64,000 nt of DNA from positions 1-64,000 of the forward strand of contig CAYXHF010000002.1 in assembly GCA_964464815.1 (NCBI GenBank), in the 5' to 3' direction. Each line of letters starts with the position of its first letter. Position 1 is the stretch's first letter. Source of the stretch: UBA11524 sp964464815. GTDB lineage: Bacteria; Bacillota; Clostridia; Christensenellales; Aristaeellaceae. The notes below the pieces were generated by a model, which ran no database searches, was not told the origin of the DNA, and was given only the letters and a program-made list of their open reading frames with translations. Positions 16,163 through 23,541 of the stretch are shown here, in pieces. The translations under genes and the position numbers were made by a program.

Positions 16163-18187
16163 ATGTCTGAATGGAAGAATCAGGATTTCAATGAACTGAC
16201 CGTCATGCAGCTGCGTAAGGTGGCCAAGGCCATGGGCGTTCCGCTTGGCGCTGGCATCTCCAAGGCTGGCATCGTCGCCAAGCTGGAAAACGCGCGCGAC
16301 AACGGTTCTGATGCACCCGTTTCCTTCCCGGCTGAAAGCGACGATGCCGCGGAGGCTTCTTCCGCACCCGTTGCCGAAAGCAAGGATGACGACGCTACCG
16401 CGCCCGAAGCGGCTGCTGAAAGCACCCCAGCTGCCGATGCGCCTGCTGCAACGCCGGTTACTGCGTCTGCGCAGATTGCTCCGGCCACACCGGCAGCTCC
16501 GGCCGCTCCTGCTCCGGCTGCACAGGATACCACGCGCAGTGCATTCGGCAATTTCCGTCCGGCATATCAGGCGCCCGCGAATCCGCGTTTCAGCGCCAAG
16601 CCTGCATATCAGTCGAATTCCGCTTCCTATAACAACCGTCCGCGCATGAGCAACGATTTGCCGCGCACCCAGACGGTTCGCCCCAATAACTACACGCCGC
16701 GCTTTGGCCCGGCCGCACAGGAGCCTGCCCGTCCTGAGGACGACCAGCGTTCCTACCGCGCCGACACGCGTCCGAGCGGCGGCTACTGGAACGACCGCCG
16801 CGCCAGCTACAACGATGCGCCTGCCGACCGTCGTCCCAGCTATAACGATGCGCCGCGTCCTGCATATGGTGCCGAGCCGACGCGTCCCAGCTACAGCGAC
16901 GCACCGCGCTATGCTCGTCCGTCGTATGATGCCGCGCCCGCTGGCTTTGACAGCCCGCGTCGTCCCGCGCCGTCCTACACCGCCGCACCACAGCGCGAAT
17001 TCCCTTCCGATCCGATGATGACGCCCTCGACCGTCAACGATATGCTGACCGCCGCCGAATGCCAGGACGGCTCGGGCATTCTGGAATTGCATCCGGACGG
17101 ATACGGTTTCCTGCGCGGCAGAAGTCTGCTGCCCTCCAATCGCGACATCTACGTCTCCATGGCACAGGTGCGTCGCTTCTCCCTGCGCACGGGCGATTCC
17201 ATCGTCGGCAAGGTGCGCCCGCAGCGTGACGGTGACAAGTACTCCGCCATGCTCTACATCACTGAAATCAACGGCACTCCGGCCGATCAGCTGACTGACC
17301 GTCCCGCGTTTGATGATTTGACGCCCTGCTATCCGCGTGAGCGCATCACCCTGGAGGCCAAGACCGGCGACCACACGCTGCCCATGCGCCTGATTGACCT
17401 GATTGCGCCCATCGGCTTTGGCCAGCGCAGCCTGATTCACTGCCCGCCGGAGGCAAACAAGACGGATTTGCTGGCCGACATTGCCAACGCCATTTCGGCC
17501 TGTCATCCCGACACCGTGGTCATGGCGCTCCTGCTGGGCGGCACGCCGGAGGACGCGACGCAGCTGCGCGATGTGATGATGGGTGAAGTGATTTCCTCGA
17601 CCTTCGATCAGACGCCCGAAAACCATCTGCGCACCGCCGACCTGGTGCTGGAACGCGCCGAGCGTCTGGTGGAAATGAAGAAGAACGTCGTGCTGCTGGT
17701 GGACAACCTGACCTACCTGGCCAAGGTCTTCACCGCCGCCGCCAGCCAGACGGGTCGCCAGACCATCGGCATGGTCAATCCCGCCAGCTTGCAGCGCGCC
17801 AAGCGCATTTTCGGCGCCGCCCGTTGTGTCCGTGAAGGTGGCTCACTGACCGTGTTTGCCATGCTGAATGTGGACAACGGCAACCGTGTGGATGATTCCA
17901 TTGCCGAGGATTTGAAGGGCACGGCGAACATGGAGCTGGTGCTGGACAACGCCACGGCACACGCCGGCATCTACCCGCCGGTCAATCTGATGCTGAGCAC
18001 CACGCGCCGCGCGGATTTGATTGCCACGCCCGAGCAGCTGGAAGGTATCGCCCTCATCCGGGAGATGCTCTCGAGCCTTCGCGCCGTGGACATGATTCCC
18101 CAGCTTCTCTCGATGCTGGAAAAGACAGAGACCAACAGCGACCTTCTCGTCCGCATCAAGGACTGGGCGGCGCTGATGAAGCAGTAA
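16163..18187 (+). CDS. rho: Rho-family protein with degenerate ATPase motifs
   Basis: 674 aa. In order: Rho N-terminal helical domain (residues 1-45, LNELTVMQLRKVAKAMGVP region); a disordered Ala/Pro then Arg/Tyr/Pro/Asp-rich insert (about 50-300); the OB-fold primary RNA-binding domain (from 305, GILELHPDGYGFLRG, DIYVSMAQVRRF); and a RecA-type core. The core is clearly Rho (GEVISSTFDQTPENH, RIFGAARCVREGGSLT, KGTANMEL). However, Walker A PPKAGKT reads PPEANKT (428-434), the catalytic DERPEE reads GGTPED (459-464), DSITRL reads DNLTYL (514-519) and the arginine-finger segment is DNATAHAG (595-602). Canonical Rho uses these for ATP-driven RNA translocation. The reading frame is intact and the gene precedes rpmE as usual for rho. 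AAGGAGG lies 12 nt upstream. It is probably an RNA-binding protein with altered or no ATPase activity. Confidence 0.9.
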   Translation: MSEWKNQDFNELTVMQLRKVAKAMGVPLGAGISKAGIVAKLENARDNGSDAPVSFPAESDDAAEASSAPVAESKDDDATAPEAAAESTPAADAPAATPVTASAQIAPATPAAPAAPAPAAQDTTRSAFGNFRPAYQAPANPRFSAKPAYQSNSASYNNRPRMSNDLPRTQTVRPNNYTPRFGPAAQEPARPEDDQRSYRADTRPSGGYWNDRRASYNDAPADRRPSYNDAPRPAYGAEPTRPSYSDAPRYARPSYDAAPAGFDSPRRPAPSYTAAPQREFPSDPMMTPSTVNDMLTAAECQDGSGILELHPDGYGFLRGRSLLPSNRDIYVSMAQVRRFSLRTGDSIVGKVRPQRDGDKYSAMLYITEINGTPADQLTDRPAFDDLTPCYPRERITLEAKTGDHTLPMRLIDLIAPIGFGQRSLIHCPPEANKTDLLADIANAISACHPDTVVMALLLGGTPEDATQLRDVMMGEVISSTFDQTPENHLRTADLVLERAERLVEMKKNVVLLVDNLTYLAKVFTAAASQTGRQTIGMVNPASLQRAKRIFGAARCVREGGSLTVFAMLNVDNGNRVDDSIAEDLKGTANMELVLDNATAHAGIYPPVNLMLSTTRRADLIATPEQLEGIALIREMLSSLRAVDMIPQLLSMLEKTETNSDLLVRIKDWAALMKQ

Positions 18188-18267
18188 GCAAGCCGCCCCT
18201 CCGGCAACAGGATTGTCAGCCTGTAAAAATTTTTCCGCAAAAAGTACAGGAATTGTGGAAAAACCAC

Positions 18268-18296
18268 TTGCAATCCCTCGCCAAATATGGTACAAT
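18268..18296 (+). promoter_or_regulatory. SigmaA-type promoter for rpmE
   Basis: TTGCAA, 17-nt spacer, TACAAT, 56 nt before the rpmE start codon. Confidence 0.75.
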
Positions 18297-18351
18297 AGCT
18301 ACTGCGGCTGTAAAGGTCGATCATTGCATACGCGAAAGAGGTGAAATCGCA

Positions 18352-18552
18352 ATGAAGGAAAAGATCCATCCCAACTACGGCAAGTGCATCGTTCGCTGCG
18401 TGTGCGGTGAGACGTTTGAAACCGGCTCTACCAAGAAGGAACTGAAGGTGGACATCTGCTCTAAGTGCCATCCCTTCTACACCGGCAAGCAGAAGCTGGT
18501 GGATACCGGCGGACGCGTCGATCGTTTCAAGAAGCGCTTCGGCCTCAACTAA
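18352..18552 (+). CDS. rpmE: 50S ribosomal protein L31 (zinc-binding type)
   Basis: 66 aa: MKEKIHPNYGKCIVRCVCG, then CSKCHPFYTGKQKLVDTGGR and the C-terminal VDRFKKRFGLN. The Cys residues in CIVRCVCG and CSKC mark the zinc-bound C+ form of L31. ATG 18352 follows AGAGGTG; the upstream in-frame extension covers the promoter and is rejected. It is monocistronic with its own promoter and terminator. Confidence 0.96.
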   Translation: MKEKIHPNYGKCIVRCVCGETFETGSTKKELKVDICSKCHPFYTGKQKLVDTGGRVDRFKKRFGLN

Positions 18553-18592
18553 TTCTGAGGTCTATGCCTTCCCCACGAGCTATCACGAAGCT

Positions 18593-18627
18593 AACAGGGT
18601 ATCGCAAATCGCGATACCCTGTTTTCG
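18593..18627 (+). terminator. Terminator after rpmE
   Basis: Perfect 13-bp stem AACAGGGTATCGC / GCGATACCCTGTT followed by TTCG. Confidence 0.8.
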
Positions 18628-19010
18628 TATGCAGATTTTGTTTTTTGGTGCTGAATTGTCAGTTGAAAAGCCCGATTTTTGTTGGCGATAGTTGGCCACC
18701 GACTTCTCTCCCTTGTGTAAAGGGAGGTGTCGCGCAAGCGACAGAGGGATTGTTGTCGCTTGCTTTGTCAAGCCGCTTGGGTGAGGTTGTGTGGTTGTCT
18801 GCTCTTCCCGGCATATCTTTTCATGCTACTTCCCTATCATCAGAACCACTTCCTTTTCATTGCAAATTGCCTTTCCAGCAAAAAACACCTCGGAGTTTGC
18901 AGGGATTTTGCACTTGCATCGCGAATGTATGAAGGTGGCGAATTCTATCTATTCGCCTGAACGGATTGAAAAAGATTGTGCGGATTCACGCACGGAAAGA
19001 AGGAAATTGT
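18628..19010. other. Intergenic region between rpmE and the DUF1385 gene
   Basis: Apart from the dispersed repeat at 18708-18755 I see no gene, strong promoter or structured RNA. Short open frames here lack ribosome-binding sites and coding character. Confidence 0.5.
18708..18755 (+). repeat. Dispersed double-hairpin repeat, copy 1
   Basis: Core CTCCCTTGTGTAAAGGGAG, a self-complementary hairpin, is followed by a second hairpin TGTCGC-GCAA-GCGACA and the conserved AGAGGGATTGTTG. Related copies lie at 21983-22031 (opposite orientation) and 48666-48713. Confidence 0.75.
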
Positions 19011-20036
19011 ATGCCGGAGCAAGCAAAAAAGCATGTGGATATTGGCGGCCAGGCCGTCCTGGAGGGCGTCATGATGAAGGCGCCGGACGCGATGGCCATT
19101 ACGGTGCGCCGCCCGGATGGCAGCATGGTCGTGGAGTATAAGCCCTATACGCCGATCAGCAAGAAGCACAAGTGGATGGGCTGGCCGATTATTCGCGGCG
19201 CGGTCAATATGGTGTCGATGCTGGGCATGGGCCTGACGACGCTGGAAACGTCCGCGAAGATGCTGGGCGAGGCCGAGGAAGAGCCGACCAAGTTCGAGAA
19301 GTGGCTGGCGGCCAAGCTCGGCAAGAGCATTGATAAGGTCGTGATGGGCGTGGCCATGGTGCTGGCGGTGCTGCTGTCCGTGGGCCTGTTCGTGTTCCTG
19401 CCGACGCTGGTGGAAAAGGGCGTGCTTGCCCTGACTGCGTCCGGTACGCTGGCGACGCTGGTGGGCGGCATCACCAAGATTGTGCTGCTGATTGCATATA
19501 TGGTGTTCTGTAGCTACGTGCCGGATGTCCGCCGTACCTTCCAGTACCACGGCGCGGAGCATAAGACCGTGTATTGCAACGAGCATCATCTGCCCCTGAC
19601 GCCCAAGAACGCCCAGCAGTTCACCACGCTCCATCCGCGCTGTGGCACGGCGTTCCTGCTGATTGTCATGTTCATTTCGATTGTGCTGTTCCTGTTTGTG
19701 GGACGTGATATTACAAACTTCGTGCATCGTTTCCTGCTGCATCTGTGCATGCTGCCGGTGGTGGCAGGCGTGAGCTACGAGGTGCTCAAGGGACTGGCGC
19801 ATGCCGATAATGCGCTGGTGCGTGCCCTGCGCTGGCCGGGTATGCAGATGCAGCGCCTGACCACGCGCCAGCCGGATGAAAGCATGCTGGAATGCGCCAT
19901 CGTCTCGATGAATGTCGCGCTGCATGGTCTGCCGAAGAACGCGCCGAAGACGGAAGAAGGCTGGGCGATTCTGACCTCCTACGAGCAGTCTGAGGAAGGC
20001 TACACCTTCCCGACGCAGGACGAGGCGCAGCAATGA
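19011..20036 (+). CDS. DUF1385 (YqhQ-like) membrane protein
   Basis: 341 aa. Diagnostic N-terminus KKHVDIGGQAVLEGVMMKAP, then PIIRGAVNMVSMLGMG. Membrane spans follow around residues 105-135, 140-165, 205-235 and 240-255. The conserved EHKTVYCNEHHLPLTPKNAQ and HPRCGTAFLLIVMFIS segments are the DUF1385 core, with His/Cys residues that could bind metal. Function is unknown. It commonly sits between rpmE and prmC/prfA in Bacillota. Its stop overlaps the prmC start (ATGA). ATG 19011 follows AAGGAAA. Confidence 0.9.
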   Translation: MPEQAKKHVDIGGQAVLEGVMMKAPDAMAITVRRPDGSMVVEYKPYTPISKKHKWMGWPIIRGAVNMVSMLGMGLTTLETSAKMLGEAEEEPTKFEKWLAAKLGKSIDKVVMGVAMVLAVLLSVGLFVFLPTLVEKGVLALTASGTLATLVGGITKIVLLIAYMVFCSYVPDVRRTFQYHGAEHKTVYCNEHHLPLTPKNAQQFTTLHPRCGTAFLLIVMFISIVLFLFVGRDITNFVHRFLLHLCMLPVVAGVSYEVLKGLAHADNALVRALRWPGMQMQRLTTRQPDESMLECAIVSMNVALHGLPKNAPKTEEGWAILTSYEQSEEGYTFPTQDEAQQ

Positions 20037-20869
20037 CACCTCGCCAGCTGCTGCGCACCACCGCAGCCGCCTTCCGTCAGGCAGGCATCCCCGATGCGGA
20101 GGTGGACGCGTCTCTCCTGCTCTCCCATGTGACGGGTCAGCCGCCGCTTTCCCTGCGTCTGGATATGACCACGGAGCTGCCCGAGGAGGTGCTGTCGCGC
20201 TTTTCCGACTTGGTGGCACAGCGCCTGACGCGCCAACCGCTGCAATATTTGCTGCACGAGCAATCGTTTCTGGGGCGTGATTTCTACGTGGACGAACGCG
20301 TGCTGATTCCACGCCCGGAAACCGAGCTGCTGGCCGAACGCGCCATCGAGGCGCTTCGCCGCGTACCTGGCAAGCCGCTTGCACTGGATTTGTGCTGTGG
20401 CAGTGGTGCGCTGGCCGTCTCCATGGCGCTGGATGTTCCGCAGGCGCAGGTGCATGCCGCCGACCTGTCGCCGGACGCGCTCAACGTCACGCAGCGCAAC
20501 GCTACAGCACTTCATGCGAATATTCAGCTCCATCAGGGAGATTTGTTCGCCGCTGTGCCGGATTTGGTGTTTGACGTCATCGTCTCCAATCCGCCTTACA
20601 TTCCTTCCGAGGAATGCCTGACGCTTCAGGAGGAGGTTCGCCGCGAACCCCTGCTGGCGCTGGACGGCGGTGCAGACGGCCTGACGCTCTATCGCCGGAT
20701 TGCCAGGGACGCTGCCGCGCACCTGACACCCGGTGGCGTGCTGCTGATGGAGGTCGGCTACAATCAGGCCGAGGACGTCATGGCGCTCCTGAGCGACTTC
20801 GCCTTCGTCACAGCTCACGAAGATTACCAGCATATTCCCCGAATGATAGAGGCTAGAAAGCATGTTTGA
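20033..20869 (+). CDS. prmC: Release factor glutamine methyltransferase
   Basis: 278 aa. It methylates the Gln of the GGQ motif in RF1 and RF2. An N-terminal helical bundle leads to LQYLLHEQSFLGRDFYVDE, LIPRPETELLAE, SAM motif ALDLCCGSGALAVSMALD and the catalytic VSNPPYIPSEE (NPPY). It overlaps the DUF1385 gene by four bases and the prfA start by eight, so the methylase and its substrate RF1 are encoded in tandem and coupled. Confidence 0.96.
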   Translation: MTPRQLLRTTAAAFRQAGIPDAEVDASLLLSHVTGQPPLSLRLDMTTELPEEVLSRFSDLVAQRLTRQPLQYLLHEQSFLGRDFYVDERVLIPRPETELLAERAIEALRRVPGKPLALDLCCGSGALAVSMALDVPQAQVHAADLSPDALNVTQRNATALHANIQLHQGDLFAAVPDLVFDVIVSNPPYIPSEECLTLQEEVRREPLLALDGGADGLTLYRRIARDAAAHLTPGGVLLMEVGYNQAEDVMALLSDFAFVTAHEDYQHIPRMIEARKHV

Positions 20870-21920
20870 CAAGTATCTCCTGCTGCTTGATCGCTACGAG
20901 GAGCTGAACGAGGCCATTGTCCAACCAGACATCATCGCCGACACAGCCCGCTATCAGGCGTATTTGAAGGAGCTTTCCGCTTTGGAGGAGCAAGTGACGA
21001 CCTGGCGCACCTATCAGGCGCTCCTTTCCGACATTGCACAGGCCGAGGAAATGCTCTCCGACAGCGACCTGCATGCCATGGCGCAGGAGGAATTAAGCGC
21101 CCTGCTCCCCCGCAAAAGCGACATGGAGCATCAGCTGCGCATCCTCCTCCTGCCGCGCGACAAGGATGACAGCAAGTCCGTAATTCTGGAGGTTCGCGGC
21201 GGCGCTGGCGGCGAGGAAAGCTGCCTGTTCGCCGCCGACCTGATGCGCATGTACGCCCGCTACGCCGAGCGCCTCGGCTTCCGCGTTGAGCCAATCTACA
21301 CGCAGGATACCGAGCTTGGCGGCGTCAAGGAAGGCTGTATTTCCATTGTCGGCAGCGGCGCTTACGCCCATTTCAAGTACGAAAGCGGCGTCCACCGTGT
21401 CCAGCGCATCCCTGTCACCGATGCCAACGGCAAGCGACAAACCTCCACCTGCACGGTTGCGGTGCTTCCTGAAGCCGAAGAGGTGGAGCTATTCATCGCC
21501 CCGCAGGATTTGCGCATCGACGTTTACCGTTCCACCGGGCATGGCGGCCAATGCGTCAACACGACCGACAGCGCCGTTCGCATCACGCACCTGCCGACCG
21601 GCACGGTCGTCACCTGTCAGGACCAAAAGAGTCAGCTCAAAAACCGCGATCATGCCATGCAGGTGCTCCGCAGTCGCCTGCTGGAGAAAATGCGTACCGA
21701 AAAAGACGCCGCCTACGCCGAAAACCGCCGCCTCCAGGTCGGCACCGGCGACCGCAGCGAGCGCATCCGCACCTACAACTTCCACGAAGGCCGCGTCACC
21801 GACCACCGCATCGGCCTGACGCTCTACTGCATACAAGACATCATGGACGGCGATTTAGACGAAATCATCACCGCCCTCCGCACGGAAGAGCAAGCTGCAC
21901 TTCTGCGCAGCTTGAGCTAA
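20862..21920 (+). CDS. prfA: Peptide chain release factor 1
   Basis: 352 aa, full length. The stop-codon-recognising PxT tripeptide is in RVQRIPVTDANGKRQTST. The peptidyl-tRNA hydrolysis motif GGQ is in YRSTGHGGQCVNTTDSAVR, and LRIDVYRSTGHGG is RF1/RF2-typical. PVT rather than SPF identifies RF1, which reads UAA and UAG. Its start overlaps prmC and is preceded by GAGGCTAG. Confidence 0.97.
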   Translation: MFDKYLLLLDRYEELNEAIVQPDIIADTARYQAYLKELSALEEQVTTWRTYQALLSDIAQAEEMLSDSDLHAMAQEELSALLPRKSDMEHQLRILLLPRDKDDSKSVILEVRGGAGGEESCLFAADLMRMYARYAERLGFRVEPIYTQDTELGGVKEGCISIVGSGAYAHFKYESGVHRVQRIPVTDANGKRQTSTCTVAVLPEAEEVELFIAPQDLRIDVYRSTGHGGQCVNTTDSAVRITHLPTGTVVTCQDQKSQLKNRDHAMQVLRSRLLEKMRTEKDAAYAENRRLQVGTGDRSERIRTYNFHEGRVTDHRIGLTLYCIQDIMDGDLDEIITALRTEEQAALLRSLS

Positions 21921-21982
21921 CGCAGGCAAATTCCGGGATTGATGCGCATTGCTTGCGTCTTCGTTGCTTGTTTGGGCAAGTG

Positions 21983-22031
21983 ACAGCAATCCCTCCGGCA
22001 CTTCGTGCCACCTCCCTTTACACAAGGGAGG
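21983..22031 (-). repeat. Dispersed double-hairpin repeat, copy 2
   Basis: On the minus strand it reads CTCCCTTGTGTAAAGGGAGG, then TGGCAC-GAA-GTGCCG, then GAGGGATTGCTGTCAC. The second hairpin differs from copy 1 in both arms in a pairing-preserving way. Confidence 0.75.
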
Positions 22032-22239
22032 CTTATCTACTGCCCAAACCTTCCTTCCAACAAAATCCAACTTCAAAGTTGGCAACCGAAGGAGTTTAAG
22101 GGGTGTGAGCCACACTGGCGGCGACCGGAAAGCCCCCTGGGCTACAACCAAAGCAAGCCAGTTAGAACGCACACGCTCCAAACCAAACACCCTAAAACCA
22201 TGTTTGTTTCTTTGCATGATCAAAGAAAGAGGGATCATA
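22032..22239. other. Intergenic region with several small hairpins, no gene
   Basis: It holds CCAACTTCAAAGTTGG (a near-perfect palindrome), GTGTGAGCCACAC and GC-rich segments such as GGAAAGCCCCCTGGGCT. No convincing promoter or open frame is present. It may be an extension of repeat copy 2 or a structured leader for sua5. Confidence 0.4.
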
Positions 22240-23292
22240 ATGACTGAGGTACTTGCTCCCGACGCAGAAGCCTTGTCCCTTGCTTCTCGCCTGCTCCATG
22301 AGGGACAACTCGTCGCCTTCCCCACGGAAACCGTGTATGGACTGGGCGCAAACGCCCTCGATGCCCGCGCCGTGCTGGGAATTTTCGCCGCAAAAGGACG
22401 TCCGGCTGATAATCCGCTGATTGTCCACGTCTATGACCGGGCGCAGCTCACGCCGCTGTGCGACATTTCCCCGCTGGCTGAGAAATTGATGGACGCCTTC
22501 TGGCCCGGCCCGTTGACGCTCATCCTGCCTCGTAAGAGCGCCATTCCCGATGAGGTCGCCGCAGGTCTGCCGACCGTGGCCGTTCGCATGCCGTCGCATC
22601 CCGTGGCCGCCGCACTCCTGCGCGCCTGCCAGCTGCCGATTGCCGCACCGAGCGCGAATCGCTCCGGTAAGCCAAGCCCTACGACGGCTCAGCACGTCTT
22701 CAATGATATGGATGGCCGTATCCCGCTCATCCTCGATGGCGGTAGCTGCGATGTCGGGCTGGAATCCACCGTGCTGGATCTGACGGGCGATGTGCCCTGT
22801 ATCCTGCGTCCCGGCGGCATCACCAAGGCCATGCTGGAAACGGTGCTGGGCGAAGTCACCGTTGCTGGAAGCGTCCTGCGCCCGCTGCAAAAGGGTGAGA
22901 AGGCGCTTTCGCCCGGCATGCGCTATCAGCACTACTCCCCCGATGGACAGGTTACGCTGGTTGAGGGCGACGAGAATGACGTCGTGGCCGCCCTGCGCCA
23001 GCTGACCGCCCATGCCAACGCGCAAGGGCATCGCGCGTGCGTCATGTGCTTCTCCGAGCATATGGAGGCGCTCAAGGACTGTCAACCGCATGACATCGGC
23101 CACCGCGACGACGCATCCGAGGTTGCGCACCGGCTGTTTGACACGCTCCGCCGTCTGGACGAGGAGCATATGGACGTGATTTTCAGTGAGGTCGTTCCGC
23201 CAGAAGGCGTTGGCCTTGCCGTTATGAATCGCCTGGGACGTGCCGCCGCGTTCCGCACCGTACAGGCGAATGAAGTGCTGGAGGGAGAATAA
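22240..23292 (+). CDS. L-threonylcarbamoyladenylate synthase (Sua5 type)
   Basis: 350 aa. It makes threonylcarbamoyl-AMP from Thr, bicarbonate and ATP, the first step of tRNA t6A37 synthesis. The N-terminal YrdC domain has VAFPTETVYGLGANALDARA, AAKGRPADNPLIVHV, FWPGPLTLILPRK, RMPSHPVAAALL and APSANRSGKPSPTTAQHV. A linker with SPGMRYQHYSPDG leads to the Sua5-specific C-terminal domain. ATG 22240 follows AGAGGGA. Its 3' end forms part of a terminator. Partner genes tsaB and tsaE are at 25049 and 25747. Confidence 0.94.
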   Translation: MTEVLAPDAEALSLASRLLHEGQLVAFPTETVYGLGANALDARAVLGIFAAKGRPADNPLIVHVYDRAQLTPLCDISPLAEKLMDAFWPGPLTLILPRKSAIPDEVAAGLPTVAVRMPSHPVAAALLRACQLPIAAPSANRSGKPSPTTAQHVFNDMDGRIPLILDGGSCDVGLESTVLDLTGDVPCILRPGGITKAMLETVLGEVTVAGSVLRPLQKGEKALSPGMRYQHYSPDGQVTLVEGDENDVVAALRQLTAHANAQGHRACVMCFSEHMEALKDCQPHDIGHRDDASEVAHRLFDTLRRLDEEHMDVIFSEVVPPEGVGLAVMNRLGRAAAFRTVQANEVLEGE

Positions 23293-23310
23293 TCCCTTCA
23301 GCACTTTTTT
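23273..23310 (+). terminator. Terminator overlapping the sua5 stop codon
   Basis: Stem AAGTGCTGGAGGGA / TCCCTTCAGCACTT (one G.T pair) with a T6 tail. The stop codon lies in the loop region. Confidence 0.75.
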
Positions 23311-23315
23311 GTATA

Positions 23316-23354
23316 ACGAAAAAGCAGCGGAAACATCACATTTCCGCTGCTTTC
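23316..23354 (-). terminator. Terminator for tRNA-Pro
   Basis: Perfect 13-bp stem AAAGCAGCGGAAA / TTTCCGCTGCTTT; on the minus strand it is followed by a T-rich tail. It also faces the sua5 terminator. Confidence 0.75.
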
Positions 23355-23356
23355 AG

Positions 23357-23430
23357 TCTGGGTGAGAAGATTCGAACTTCCGGCCTCTTGAACCCCATTC
23401 AAGCACGCTACCAAGCTGCGCTACACCCAG
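23357..23430 (-). tRNA. tRNA-Pro (anticodon GGG)
   Basis: 74 nt on the minus strand. Acceptor arms CTGGGTG / CACCCAG with the C1-G72 pair typical of bacterial tRNA-Pro, discriminator A, D stem GCGC/GCGT, anticodon stem CTTGA/TCAAG with loop ATGGGGT (anticodon GGG), and T arm GGAAG-TTCGAAT-CTTCT. CCA is not encoded. It has its own promoter at 23473-23501. Confidence 0.93.
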
Positions 23431-23472
23431 TCATTCTTTGAAGCTGCACAAGCAACCTCGCGAACGATATTG

Positions 23473-23501
23473 ATTATAGCACAGAACCAGCGCCTTGTCA
23501 A
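23473..23501 (-). promoter_or_regulatory. Strong sigmaA-type promoter for tRNA-Pro
   Basis: Minus strand TTGACA, 17-nt spacer, TATAAT: both boxes perfect, about 43 nt upstream of the tRNA. Confidence 0.85.
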
Positions 23502-23541
23502 TAGGGAAAATTGATTTTTTTTGTTTTTTTCGCCAAGTTTG

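Noticed and set aside
15065..17626. An 853-codon open frame on the minus strand opposite the methyltransferase and rho genes
   Set aside because: It is the antisense shadow of two well-supported genes in GC-rich DNA, lacks a ribosome-binding site, and its translation is Arg/Gly/His-rich noise without domains.
23321..23353. Perfect inverted repeat considered as a regulatory operator
   Set aside because: Position directly after tRNA-Pro and T-rich ends make a terminator the simpler reading.
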